Assembly: GCA_002431915.1 (NCBI GenBank)
Contig: DJEP01000074.1
Coordinates: 1 to 13,184, forward strand
Source: Lachnospiraceae bacterium UBA5895
GTDB taxonomy: Bacteria; Bacillota; Clostridia; Lachnospirales; Lachnospiraceae
DNA length: 13,184 bases
Reading direction: 5' to 3'
This document shows positions 1-6,781 of this stretch, piece by piece. Numbering within the stretch: the stretch's first letter is position 1; every line of letters begins with the position of its first letter. A program made the position numbers and the translations under genes. The notes beneath the pieces are model-generated. The model was not told the origin of the DNA and searched no databases. It saw only the letters and a program-made list of their open reading frames with translations.

Positions 1-12
1 TATACTAGACAT
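1..12 (-). CDS. Start of an unidentified gene running off the left edge
   Basis: Only four codons are visible (ATG TCT AGT ATA, Met-Ser-Ser-Ile), so no function can be given. The start is supported by a good Shine-Dalgarno site, AAGGAG at 22-27, nine bases before this ATG, and by an extended -10 promoter at 54-62. A second ATG at 15-17 in another frame is only four bases from the same site and is less likely. The gene lies downstream of the pheT terminator, so it has its own promoter rather than being read from pheST. Confidence 0.45.
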
Positions 13-53
13 GGCATAAATCTCCTTTGTAGAAATGGTTTCTTGTCAACTCC

Positions 54-62
54 ATTATACCA
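54..62 (-). promoter_or_regulatory. Extended -10 promoter for the left-edge gene
   Basis: Read on the minus strand the sequence is TGG TATAAT, a perfect -10 hexamer (54-59) with the TG extension (60-62). No good -35 hexamer is present 16-18 bases upstream, which is normal for extended -10 promoters. Predicted transcription would begin near 47 and give a leader of about 35 bases before the ATG at 12. A TTGACA at 44-49 lies downstream of this -10 and has no matching -10 of its own, so I regard it as chance. Confidence 0.5.
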
Positions 63-119
63 AACGGAACAGGTTTATGCCTTTTTTATTGGCTGAAATA
101 TTGAATTTTCAAGGATCAA

Positions 120-136
120 CACACCAATATGGTGTG
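120..136. repeat. Small perfect hairpin between pheT terminator and next promoter
   Basis: CACACCA at 120-126 pairs with TGGTGTG at 130-136 around a three-base loop. No T-run follows on either strand, so it is not an intrinsic terminator. It lies upstream of the left-edge promoter and could be a protein-binding dyad or have no role. The rest of 62-160 shows nothing I can name. Confidence 0.3.
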
Positions 137-160
137 GGAAGTTTTAGTAAAAAACATATG

Positions 161-202
161 GAAAAAGCGACCAACCTTTCTATGGTTAGCCGCTTGTTTT
201 TT
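161..202 (-). terminator. Intrinsic terminator of pheST
   Basis: A 12-position stem (184-195 with 165-176) closes a seven-base loop and is followed on the minus strand by a run of five T. On minus-strand RNA all 12 positions pair, two as G.U wobbles. On the plus strand the same two positions become A.C mismatches. This orientation bias assigns the terminator to pheS-pheT, whose last stop codon is 10 bases upstream of the structure. Confidence 0.85.
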
Positions 203-211
203 ACCTTATTA

Positions 212-2632
212 TTATGATCTGAGTTCCACGCCCAGTTTATTGTTCAGGTTCTTCAGGATCTTCTTCACATAACCGTCCACTGCCTCTGTAGTGAATTCTT
301 CCTCCTTCGGAGCGAAGGTTACGGTAAATGCCATGGACTTCTTCTCGGGACCTACCTGTAATCCCTCATAGACATCGAAGAGTTCTACGGACTCTACGAA
401 GCTGCTGGCTTCTGCGATTGCCTTCTCTACCTCGCCACAGGTAACAGACTTGTTCATTACCAGTGCCAGGTCTCTGGTCTCCTTCGCAAACCTGGAGATC
501 GGTGTGAAGGTGGGAACCTTGCCGTATACGGGACGCAGGGCTTTCAGATCGATCTCTGCGATGTATGCGGACTCACGCATGTCTTCTTCCTTCTGGATCT
601 CGTAGGTCAGCTGACCTAAGTAGCCGATCTCTTCGCCGTTGTACAGGATCTTCGCGGTACGGTAAGGATGCAGGAAGGTCTTCTTGTCCTCTACATATTC
701 AAAATCAATGAACAGCGTCTCTGCTACGGTGTCTACCAGACCTTTCAGGGTGAAGAAGCTCTCTTCCTTACCCCAGATACCGATGCAGATGGTCTCTCTC
801 TCATCGGGATACTCAGTCAGCGGCAGATCCTTAGGGATGAATTTATTGCCGATCTCATATACTCTGCCTTCCAGACAGCCGTTCTTCTGGTTACGGGCGA
901 TCGCATGGATCATCTGAGGAGCCAAAGTGGTACGCATCAGGGACAGATCCTCGTTGATCGGGTTGATCAGGCGGATCGCATGTCTCTCCGGTGCATTCTC
1001 GGGCAGACCTAACAGATTCAGATCGGAAGGGGAGAAGAAGGAGTAATGTACGCCCTCAAATGCGCCCTGTGCACACAGTGCTCTCTTGATCTTAAGCTCG
1101 GTCTTCTGCTTCGTATTCATACCGCCGCTGGTTACGGCTGCTGCCGCGAGAAAGGTAGGGGTTACATGATCGTAACCGTACATACGGATGACTTCCTCTG
1201 CGATATCGGGATAGGATTCCATATCCTCACGGTATGCGGGTACCTGAATGGTCAGCTCATCACCGTTAATGACAGGCTGGAAATTCAGGGACGTTAAGAT
1301 TCTCTCGATGTCAGCGGTAGGTACTTCGATACCCAGTACGCCGTTTATCTTCTTGATGCTTGCTTTCATCTCCGTAGGCTCGATGGAGTTGCCGGTGTTT
1401 ACCTCTACATGGGTAGAGGATACTTTACCACAGCCCAGCTCCTCGATTAGGTGCAGTGCTCTCTTGCTTGCCATAACGGTAGCATACTCATCCACACCCT
1501 TGGCATATCTCTGAGAGGAATCGGAAGACTGTCCCAGTGCTCTGGAGCTCTTACGGATATTGTCTCTTGCAAATTTTGCGGACTCGAAGATAACAGCCTC
1601 TGTGGTATCACGGATCTCGGAATTTAAACCGCCCATGATACCTGCTAAAGCTACGGGTTTTACGCCATCGCAGATGACAAGGTTGTTTTCGTTTAATTCA
1701 AACTCTTTTTCATCCAAGGTCTCAATCTTTTCTTTGTCATGGGCACGTCTTACATGAATAGCATTGCCTTCAATGTAAGAAGAGTCAAATGCGTGCATGG
1801 GCTGACCCAGTTCTTTTAAGATGTAGTTCGTAATATCGACCACGTTGGAGATAGATCCGATTCCGACCAGTGCCAGACGTCTCTTCATCCATGCGGGGGA
1901 TTCACCGATTTTTACATCAGATACATAATGTGCGATATATCTGGGGCACAGATCCGGTGCGTCCACGGTTACGGTAAATCCGTCCTTGGTAATGCCGCTC
2001 TCAGTGTAATCCAGAGCCGGGGTCTTCACGGGTTTGTTCAGGATAGCCGCTACTTCTCTGGCAATACCGAAGATGCTCTCGCAGTCCGGTCTGTTAGCGG
2101 TAATGGCAATGTCGAAAATCCAGTCATCCAACTGTAACAGGGGTTTTACATCTGCACCGATCTCGGCAGCCTCCGGCAGTACCAGCAGTCCGTTGTAGCC
2201 TGCACCGGGATACAGATCCTCATTCAGTCCCAGCTCGGTACCGGAACACAGCATACCGCAGGACTCATAGCCGCGCAGCTTACCTTTTTTGATCTTCATG
2301 GTACCTTCAATGGTCACATGATCTTTTGCGGTAGCGTATACCTGTGCACCTTCCAGTGCTACAGGATATTTGCCGCCTGCATGTACGTTGTCCGCACCAC
2401 AGCAGATCTGCAGGGGCTCTGCTCCGCCGACATTTACCTTGCATACATGTAAGTGGGTCTCGGGAATCGGCTCGCATTCTTCTACCAGTCCAACTACCAC
2501 ACCACTGATATCCTTTCCTACTTCGTAGGATTCCTCTACCTCAAAACCGCAGGAGAACAGCTTCTCTTCCAGTTCTTTGGCTTCTACATCTATATCCACA
2601 TATTCTTTTAACCAACTAAGTGGTACTAACAT
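212..2632 (-). CDS. pheT: Phenylalanyl-tRNA synthetase beta subunit
   Basis: This is the large subunit of the cytoplasmic alpha2-beta2 enzyme that charges tRNA-Phe. It is 806 residues, close to the usual bacterial length of about 800. The order of domains is normal: an EMAP-II-like tRNA-binding OB domain near residues 40-150, the B3/B4 domain near 210-390 (which edits mischarged Tyr in the family), the B5 helix-turn-helix region near 400-475, a catalysis-like core, and a ferredoxin-fold anticodon-binding domain at 713-806 beginning SRFAKETRDLALV. The start ATG has an excellent AAGGAGG site at 2641-2647, eight bases upstream. It lies 90 bp after pheS and is read from the same T-box-controlled promoter. 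I see no damage to the frame. Confidence 0.97.
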   Translation of the reverse strand: MLVPLSWLKEYVDIDVEAKELEEKLFSCGFEVEESYEVGKDISGVVVGLVEECEPIPETHLHVCKVNVGGAEPLQICCGADNVHAGGKYPVALEGAQVYATAKDHVTIEGTMKIKKGKLRGYESCGMLCSGTELGLNEDLYPGAGYNGLLVLPEAAEIGADVKPLLQLDDWIFDIAITANRPDCESIFGIAREVAAILNKPVKTPALDYTESGITKDGFTVTVDAPDLCPRYIAHYVSDVKIGESPAWMKRRLALVGIGSISNVVDITNYILKELGQPMHAFDSSYIEGNAIHVRRAHDKEKIETLDEKEFELNENNLVICDGVKPVALAGIMGGLNSEIRDTTEAVIFESAKFARDNIRKSSRALGQSSDSSQRYAKGVDEYATVMASKRALHLIEELGCGKVSSTHVEVNTGNSIEPTEMKASIKKINGVLGIEVPTADIERILTSLNFQPVINGDELTIQVPAYREDMESYPDIAEEVIRMYGYDHVTPTFLAAAAVTSGGMNTKQKTELKIKRALCAQGAFEGVHYSFFSPSDLNLLGLPENAPERHAIRLINPINEDLSLMRTTLAPQMIHAIARNQKNGCLEGRVYEIGNKFIPKDLPLTEYPDERETICIGIWGKEESFFTLKGLVDTVAETLFIDFEYVEDKKTFLHPYRTAKILYNGEEIGYLGQLTYEIQKEEDMRESAYIAEIDLKALRPVYGKVPTFTPISRFAKETRDLALVMNKSVTCGEVEKAIAEASSFVESVELFDVYEGLQVGPEKKSMAFTVTFAPKEEEFTTEAVDGYVKKILKNLNNKLGVELRS

Positions 2633-2705
2633 ATCTTTTACCTCCTTCGACGCCGTCTTTTACGACGTCCTCTCGTACTATTCCTTGCATCGCTACTGTT
2701 CTAAA

Positions 2706-2721
2706 ATCACATTCCCGTGAT
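2706..2721 (-). repeat. Weak hairpin just after the pheS stop
   Basis: ATCAC at 2706-2710 pairs with GTGAT at 2717-2721, directly after the pheS stop codon and followed on the minus strand by TTTTAG. The stem is only five or six pairs, so it is unlikely to stop transcription fully. It could lower read-through into pheT or protect the pheS 3' end. The remaining 2633-2705 spacer holds only the pheT ribosome binding site. Confidence 0.3.
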
Positions 2722-2722
2722 C

Positions 2723-3766
2723 TTAGTCATCATTGATCTGATCCAGTACTCTCATATCAGATTGATATAACAGCTTGATATTGTTAATACCGTACTTTAA
2801 CATTGCCAGACGCTCAATACCGATACCGAATGCCAGTCCGCTGTACTCCTCGGAGTCAATGCCGCAGTTCTCCAGCACCTTCTTATTTACAATACCGGCA
2901 CCCAGTACTTCGATCCAGCCGGTACCCTTGCACAGACGGCAGCCACAGCCACCGCAGGCGAAGCAGCTGACATCGACCTCTACGGAAGGCTCGGTGAACG
3001 GGAAGTAAGAAGGACGCAGTCTGGTGGTGGTGCCTTCACCAAAGATCTTCTGTACCAGTACTTCCAGCATACCCTTCAGGTCACACAGAGTGATGGTCTT
3101 GTCCACTACGAGACCCTCCATCTGGGTAAACATAGGAGAATGGGTTGCATCATCGTCGGAACGGAACACTTTACCGGGACTTAATATCTTGATGGGAGGC
3201 TTCTGGCTCTCCATAACATGAACCTGTCCTGCGGAGGTCTGGGTTCTTAACAGGAATTCCTGAGACAGATAGAAGGTATCCTGCATGTCTCTTGCGGGGT
3301 GATCCTGCGGGGTATTCAGTGCGGTAAAGTTGTAATAATCGGTCTCAATCTCGGTTCCTTCGTATACGCTGAAGCCCATGGATGCGAAAATATCAATCAG
3401 CTGGTTACGCACCTGGGTCACGGGATGCAGGTTACCGGTCTTACGGCTCTTGGCCGGCATGGAGATATCGATCTTCTCACTCTCGTAACGCAGCTCCATC
3501 TCTTTTTCTTTTAACTTCGTGTTCAGCTCATCGAAATGCTCGCTTGCCCAGTTCTTCAGTTCGTTGACTTTCTTACCGAAGTCAGCCTTCTCTTCCTTGG
3601 GCACGGAACCCATCTGTTTCATCAGTCCGCCGATAATACCGTTCTTGTCGAGAATAGTCTTTTTGTACTCGTAGACACCCTTGGTGTTCTCGATTTTCTC
3701 CAGTTGTTCCCGGATGTCGGCTTTAATCTGTTCGACTTTTTCATTCAATTCGTTTAAATCTGCCAT
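2723..3766 (-). CDS. pheS: Phenylalanyl-tRNA synthetase alpha subunit
   Basis: This is the catalytic subunit of phenylalanyl-tRNA synthetase. It has an N-terminal coiled-coil arm (about residues 1-100) that in the family contacts tRNA, then a class II synthetase core: HPVTQVRNQL at 114-123, HPARDMQDTFYL at 156-167, the motif 2 region around GKVFRSDDDATHSP at 198-211, and motif 3 GIGIERLAML at 314-323. Ala312, in LAFG, is the residue that shapes the phenylalanine pocket in characterised PheS proteins. Residues 268-279 hold five cysteines (CFACGGCGCRLC), a metal-site-like insertion common in Firmicute PheS. I chose the ATG at 3764-3766 because AGGAG lies at 3771-3775, four bases upstream. An in-frame ATG four codons earlier has no ribosome binding site. 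The length is 347 residues. Confidence 0.96.
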   Translation of the reverse strand: MADLNELNEKVEQIKADIREQLEKIENTKGVYEYKKTILDKNGIIGGLMKQMGSVPKEEKADFGKKVNELKNWASEHFDELNTKLKEKEMELRYESEKIDISMPAKSRKTGNLHPVTQVRNQLIDIFASMGFSVYEGTEIETDYYNFTALNTPQDHPARDMQDTFYLSQEFLLRTQTSAGQVHVMESQKPPIKILSPGKVFRSDDDATHSPMFTQMEGLVVDKTITLCDLKGMLEVLVQKIFGEGTTTRLRPSYFPFTEPSVEVDVSCFACGGCGCRLCKGTGWIEVLGAGIVNKKVLENCGIDSEEYSGLAFGIGIERLAMLKYGINNIKLLYQSDMRVLDQINDD

Positions 3767-3785
3767 CTTACTCCTCATTTCTGTA

Positions 3786-3833
3786 TGCTAACTGCACACT
3801 GTGCTAACTGCACAACTGTGCCTGTTGCACACG
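3786..3833. repeat. Degenerate 16-bp tandem repeat upstream of pheS
   Basis: The 13-mer TGCTAACTGCACA occurs at 3786-3798 and again at 3802-3814, 16 bases apart. A diverged third unit (TGCCTGTTGCACA) starts at 3819. Each junction makes a small palindrome, GCACA-C-TGTGC at 3794-3804 and GCACA-AC-TGTGC at 3810-3821. The array lies in the transcribed leader between the T-box terminator and the pheS ribosome binding site. I do not recognise it as a known regulatory element. Confidence 0.6.
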
Positions 3834-3873
3834 TATTTTTACTTGTGCCTGGGATGTGTATCGCATTGTCATA

Positions 3874-3945
3874 TTGTAACTATTCAGAGCCTCATTCGCA
3901 AAATCGCATCAAGGCTGCTTCGCCATTGGCTCTGAATAGTTACAA
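3874..3945. repeat. 72-bp element with perfect 18-bp inverted repeats
   Basis: The left arm TTGTAACTATTCAGAGCC (3874-3891) is an exact reverse complement of the right arm at 3928-3945, around a 36-base centre. The right end overlaps the first bases of the T-run of the T-box terminator. No T-run follows the hairpin on the minus strand, so it is not a second terminator. The form suits a miniature inverted-repeat or palindromic intergenic repeat. A 12-base part of the arm (ACTATTCAGAGC) recurs at 10304-10315 in another gene gap. I cannot assign it to a named family. Confidence 0.65.
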
Positions 3946-3995
3946 AAAACCGCGCATACAAGTTCACCCCATTGGGACGAATTTATATCCGCGGT
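3944..3995 (-). terminator. T-box-controlled intrinsic terminator of pheST leader
   Basis: The minus-strand RNA folds into a stem of 22 positions with only two mismatches and three G.U wobbles, closed by a three-base loop and followed by six U (3944-3949). Its 5' side begins with the ACCGCG of the conserved T-box sequence. The same bases are therefore needed for the antiterminator, which is the usual mutually exclusive arrangement. Confidence 0.9.
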
Positions 3996-4244
3996 ACCAC
4001 CCAAATTCCTTATGTGAAAAATGAAAATAATTTTTACATTCACGATAAGACTCTTAACTCACGTAACGAGTGAGGAAACGTCATACCCTACCAAATCCAT
4101 AATCTCTGATCTCAAATTCTTCCGGTATGCGGCTCGCGTGGGAATTTCGATTCTGCTTGAACCTCAGGAAGCTTTTCAGCCGGTGAGCTTCCCTCTCTGT
4201 CAGGAAAATAGAATCTTACTGTGCACGTTCATTGCCTTTACTCT
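3944..4244 (-). promoter_or_regulatory. T-box riboswitch leader, phenylalanine-specific
   Basis: This 5' leader senses uncharged tRNA-Phe and allows pheST to be transcribed when charging is low. The conserved T-box GGGTGGTACCGCGG is at 3989-4002. Its UGGU should pair with an ACCA tRNA end, matching the A discriminator usual for tRNA-Phe. Stem I can be drawn: CGUG (4224-4227) with CACG (4137-4140), then the specifier loop, then GAUUCU (4210-4215) with AGAAUC (4149-4154). The loop has AGUAA on its 5' side and GAAAUUCC on its 3' side, which places a UUC (Phe) codon at 4142-4144. The upper hairpin GGAAGC (4187-4192) pairs with GCUUCC (4167-4172). Specificity was read from the fold and agrees with the downstream genes. 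Confidence 0.92.
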
Positions 4245-4247
4245 GAT

Positions 4248-4277
4248 ATGATAATACCGAAATAGCGGAAATGTCAA
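4248..4277 (-). promoter_or_regulatory. Promoter of the pheST T-box transcript
   Basis: On the minus strand a perfect -35 TTGACA (4272-4277) is separated by 18 bases from a -10 TATCAT (4248-4253), one mismatch from consensus. Transcription would start near 4241, just before stem I of the T-box. The -35 box is only 11 bases beyond the stop codon of the HepT remnant. Confidence 0.75.
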
Positions 4278-4288
4278 GGTATTTTAGT

Positions 4289-4459
4289 TTATTGTGCTAT
4301 TACCATTTCCAATAGTTCCGGAATATCATTTTTCAATGTTTCATATACTACCTTCAAGTCTACATTTCCATAATCATGTACGATCCGGTTTCTCATTCCG
4401 TACATTGCGTTCCATGGAATCATCTTTCTTTTCTGCTTAACATATGTTCCCTTTATCAT
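4289..4459 (-). pseudogene. C-terminal remnant of a HepT-like (DUF86) HEPN toxin
   Basis: A 56-codon frame encodes a peptide matching the C-terminal part of HepT/DUF86 proteins, which are normally about 110-140 residues. It keeps an IPWNAMYGMRNRIVHDY segment with the HEPN catalytic pattern R-x4-H-x-Y, followed by the typical DLKVVYETLKNDIPELLE helix. In the family these proteins are RNase toxins neutralised by a MntA nucleotidyltransferase antitoxin. The N-terminal helical half is missing and no MntA gene is nearby. A TGA stop directly precedes the only upstream ATG, and no good ribosome binding site is seen. The base composition looks more AT-rich than holB. I infer a decayed remnant of a mobile toxin-antitoxin pair. 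A translated small HEPN peptide cannot be excluded. Confidence 0.7.
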
Positions 4460-4491
4460 TCACCTTTTACACTTTTACTGATTTTTCTATC

Positions 4492-5484
4492 TTAACCGTT
4501 CTCTTTGATCTCCAGCATCAAAAGTTCCATGGTCAGGTCAAAATTAACATTGGCATCTAATCGTCTCTTCGCCTTATCCAGGGCTTCGATGACTTCCTCG
4601 ATTCCCTCATAGCTGCAGCGCTGTGCCACACGGCGGATGGCGCTGATCTCCTCACGGAAGACGAGATGGTTCACATCGCTGGTCGCCTTGAACAGGAGCA
4701 CATCCCGGTACCAGATTGCAATAAGGTCCAAATAATCATTGATCTGCAGCTTATACTCCGTGATCTTTTTGATTGCCGCGGTGATCTCACTGAGATCCAT
4801 GTCCTGAATATATTTTAATAACGATAATGCTTCGTTTTTAATGTTATCGAAATCTTCACTGGATGCCAGAGATTTTGCCTTGCCGATATTGCCACGGGCA
4901 AATGCCACACAGACCTCTGCCTTATAGTCCGGCACCTGTAACTGCTGCATCAGGAACTTACGCACCAGATCGTCCGCTACCGGCTTCATGTTCAGTACCA
5001 CACAACGGCTTAAAATCGTCGGCAGCAGAGAGTTCACGTTGGAGGTCAACAACATGATCACTGCGTACTCGGGCGGCTCCTCCAACGTTTTCAGAATCGC
5101 ATTCTGTGCCTGGGGAGTCATCTTCTCCGCCTCATTCATAATGTAGATCTTATACGGACTGCTGTAGGGCTTAATGGCAATATCGTTATTAATCTGCGCA
5201 CGAATATCGTCTACGCTGATGGTATTCGGCTTCTCATGACTGACATAGATGATATCCGGCTGATTGTCCGACAGTGCCTGCTTACAGGAATGACATTCCT
5301 GACAGGGCTCCGCTCCGCCTTTTTCACATTGCAGGGTCATGGAAAATACGCGGGCGATAAATTCCTTACCGGAAGATTTTTCACCGTTGATAATATACGC
5401 ATGGGAAATCTTTTTCGCCGAAATGGCGTTCTGTAAATGCTCTTTGATCTGTTCCTGACCTATGATGTCATGAAATGTTGCCAT
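4492..5484 (-). CDS. holB: DNA polymerase III delta' subunit
   Basis: This 330-residue AAA+ protein is the delta' part of the clamp loader that places the sliding clamp on DNA. Visible features are the N-terminal FHDIIGQEQIKEHL region, a P-loop-like GEKSSGKE at 34-41, a zinc module with Cys53, Cys61, Cys64 and Cys67, a Walker B-like IYIMNEAE at 113-120, and the SRC motif at 159-161. The P-loop ends in Glu instead of Ser/Thr, and Walker B has Asn where Asp is usual. Both changes fit delta', which in characterised clamp loaders does not hydrolyse ATP, and they argue against DnaX. A GGGGGG-type site precedes the ATG. The yaaR gene upstream supports the call, since the pair is conserved in Firmicutes. 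Confidence 0.93.
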   Translation of the reverse strand: MATFHDIIGQEQIKEHLQNAISAKKISHAYIINGEKSSGKEFIARVFSMTLQCEKGGAEPCQECHSCKQALSDNQPDIIYVSHEKPNTISVDDIRAQINNDIAIKPYSSPYKIYIMNEAEKMTPQAQNAILKTLEEPPEYAVIMLLTSNVNSLLPTILSRCVVLNMKPVADDLVRKFLMQQLQVPDYKAEVCVAFARGNIGKAKSLASSEDFDNIKNEALSLLKYIQDMDLSEITAAIKKITEYKLQINDYLDLIAIWYRDVLLFKATSDVNHLVFREEISAIRRVAQRCSYEGIEEVIEALDKAKRRLDANVNFDLTMELLMLEIKENG

Positions 5485-5579
5485 TGGTATCCCCCCTGTC
5501 CGTATCCTGTCGTTTTCCTGATTCTGACTTTATCGTACTGCCTTCTTCCAGATCGCGCAAGCGTTTCCTGTATTTTTGT

Positions 5580-6020
5580 TTATGTAAAAATATCCAGCAA
5601 CAGTCCTCGGATCTCTCCGATCTTGTTCAGGATCGCCAGGTTGTCTTTTTCATCCTTCATCAGTTCCTGTGCCAGCTGATCCAGGTTCTCATCCACCAGC
5701 CGGATAATACCATATACACGGTGTCTGCCTCTTCTATCCAGGAAATTCTCCCTGGAAAAAGAATGGGATCTCGTCACCACTTCGTTCAGAAATTCCTTCA
5801 CCAGTCCGCGGTAGTGACGCATGTCCTTCACATCCCGGCGCTTCGCCAGCTTTTCGCCCTCCGTGGTGATCTCTGCCATCAGGTTCGTCAGCCGCTCCTG
5901 GAGCTCTGCTTCCTCCACATGGCTCGCCAGCATGAACTTGAAACTGCCATCCGTGGGCGCTGTGTTCTGTACCTGCTCCACCGGAGCCGGCTGCTGTATC
6001 TGATTGACTCTCATCTCCAT
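5580..6020 (-). CDS. yaaR: YaaR family protein (DUF327)
   Basis: This is a 146-residue, mostly helical, charged protein of the YaaR/DUF327 family, whose molecular role is not established. The family signature is seen in the C-terminal half: YRGLVKEFLNEVV, then RENFLDRRGRHRVYGIIRLVDENLDQLAQEL at about residues 90-120. No signal peptide or membrane segment is present, so it should be cytosolic. It lies 95 bp upstream of holB and 104 bp downstream of the kinase gene, the same neighbours as in Bacillus, where yaaR sits between tmk/yaaQ and holB. A GAGGTGG site precedes the ATG. The 6021-6124 gap holds no gene that I can support. Confidence 0.88.
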   Translation of the reverse strand: MEMRVNQIQQPAPVEQVQNTAPTDGSFKFMLASHVEEAELQERLTNLMAEITTEGEKLAKRRDVKDMRHYRGLVKEFLNEVVTRSHSFSRENFLDRRGRHRVYGIIRLVDENLDQLAQELMKDEKDNLAILNKIGEIRGLLLDIFT

Positions 6021-6124
6021 ACGCCCACCTCTTTTCTTTTTAATTCCATCTGGTATTACCTGTCGTCCCGCCTACAAGTTCCATCCAGTGGAATTTCTTC
6101 CCTGTTATTGTCCGCTTCCTAACA

Positions 6125-6724
6125 TTATTTCGGCGATATTCCGGCTTCTTTTAAGTATTTTGTAATATCTTTCAGACATTTCGTCAAATCTGTATTCTCA
6201 AATCTGTCCCGGATGCCTGCTGCCGCCAGCTTCTCTTCGGAGAAATCTGCGCTGTCCGCCAGGAACCTCCGGCACATTTCCTCGTACTTCGGCTTCTCCT
6301 GTCTTAGTTCCCTGTCCAGTGCCCGCTGTAAGCGCACACCGTCATCCAGTTCCATATAGACCGGCAGAATCGCCTCTGCACCAAAATAAGCAGTCATTTT
6401 CTCATAAGCTTCCAGCGTTCCAATCATGAGATAATTCCGTGTGGACAGGTCGATCTGTCCGTCATCGACCGTAAAATACCGCCAAATACCATAGACAGTA
6501 TCATAAGCTCTGTCCTCAATGACCTTTCCCTGATCCTTCAATGCCTGAAAACCGGCTTCATCCGTGAAAAAATATTCTACGCCGTTCTCTTCCCCGGCAC
6601 GGATTGGTCTTGTCGTATAAGGCACGATAGTCCTAAGATCCATCGTGCCTTCCTTCATCAATTCTTTAAAAATAGTATCTTTCCCTGAGGAACTCTTCCC
6701 CATGAGATATACGATTTTTCCCAT
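6125..6724 (-). CDS. Guanylate-kinase-like P-loop kinase
   Basis: This 199-residue protein has the guanylate kinase fold: a P-loop MGKSSSGKDT at 8-17, the nucleotide-monophosphate site pattern YTTRPIRAGEENGVEYFF at 36-53, and a later YMELDD segment. It would phosphorylate GMP (or a related nucleotide) with ATP in the cytosol. It differs from canonical guanylate kinase at YGIWRY, where YYGT is usual, and the P-loop reads SSSGKD where GPSGSGK is usual. It may therefore be a divergent paralogue with another substrate, so I give no gene symbol. It occupies the place of thymidylate kinase in the Bacillus yaaO-tmk-yaaQ-yaaR-holB order. It starts 57 bp after the pyruvate kinase stop, with only a weak ribosome binding site. 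Confidence 0.82.
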   Translation of the reverse strand: MGKIVYLMGKSSSGKDTIFKELMKEGTMDLRTIVPYTTRPIRAGEENGVEYFFTDEAGFQALKDQGKVIEDRAYDTVYGIWRYFTVDDGQIDLSTRNYLMIGTLEAYEKMTAYFGAEAILPVYMELDDGVRLQRALDRELRQEKPKYEEMCRRFLADSADFSEEKLAAAGIRDRFENTDLTKCLKDITKYLKEAGISPK

Positions 6725-6781
6725 ATCTGCGTTCCCGTTTTCCCGCTTCTGTTCCGACTGTTTCCAGCCGCACAGTACGTT

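Noticed and set aside
35..217. 60-codon plus-strand frame beside the pheT terminator
   Set aside because: It has no ribosome binding site, runs through the terminator hairpin and ends inside pheT, and its peptide has no recognisable domain.
3874..3945. The long inverted repeat as a second terminator for the pheST leader
   Set aside because: No T-run follows it on the minus strand, and the 36-base loop is too large for a typical intrinsic terminator.
5485..5579. Possible small minus-strand peptide between yaaR and holB (KYRKRLRDLEEG-like)
   Set aside because: The frame is open but has only a TTG start, is about 30 codons and ends just inside holB. This is too little to separate it from chance.
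6055..6110. Short TTCCA/TGGAA hairpin between the kinase gene and yaaR
   Set aside because: Only five pairs and no T-run, so it cannot be supported as a terminator.
5475..6122. 215-codon open frame on the plus strand opposite yaaR
   Set aside because: It lies antisense to yaaR and the start of holB, has the low-complexity composition of a reversed frame, and no initiation signal. YaaR on the other strand is a recognised family.
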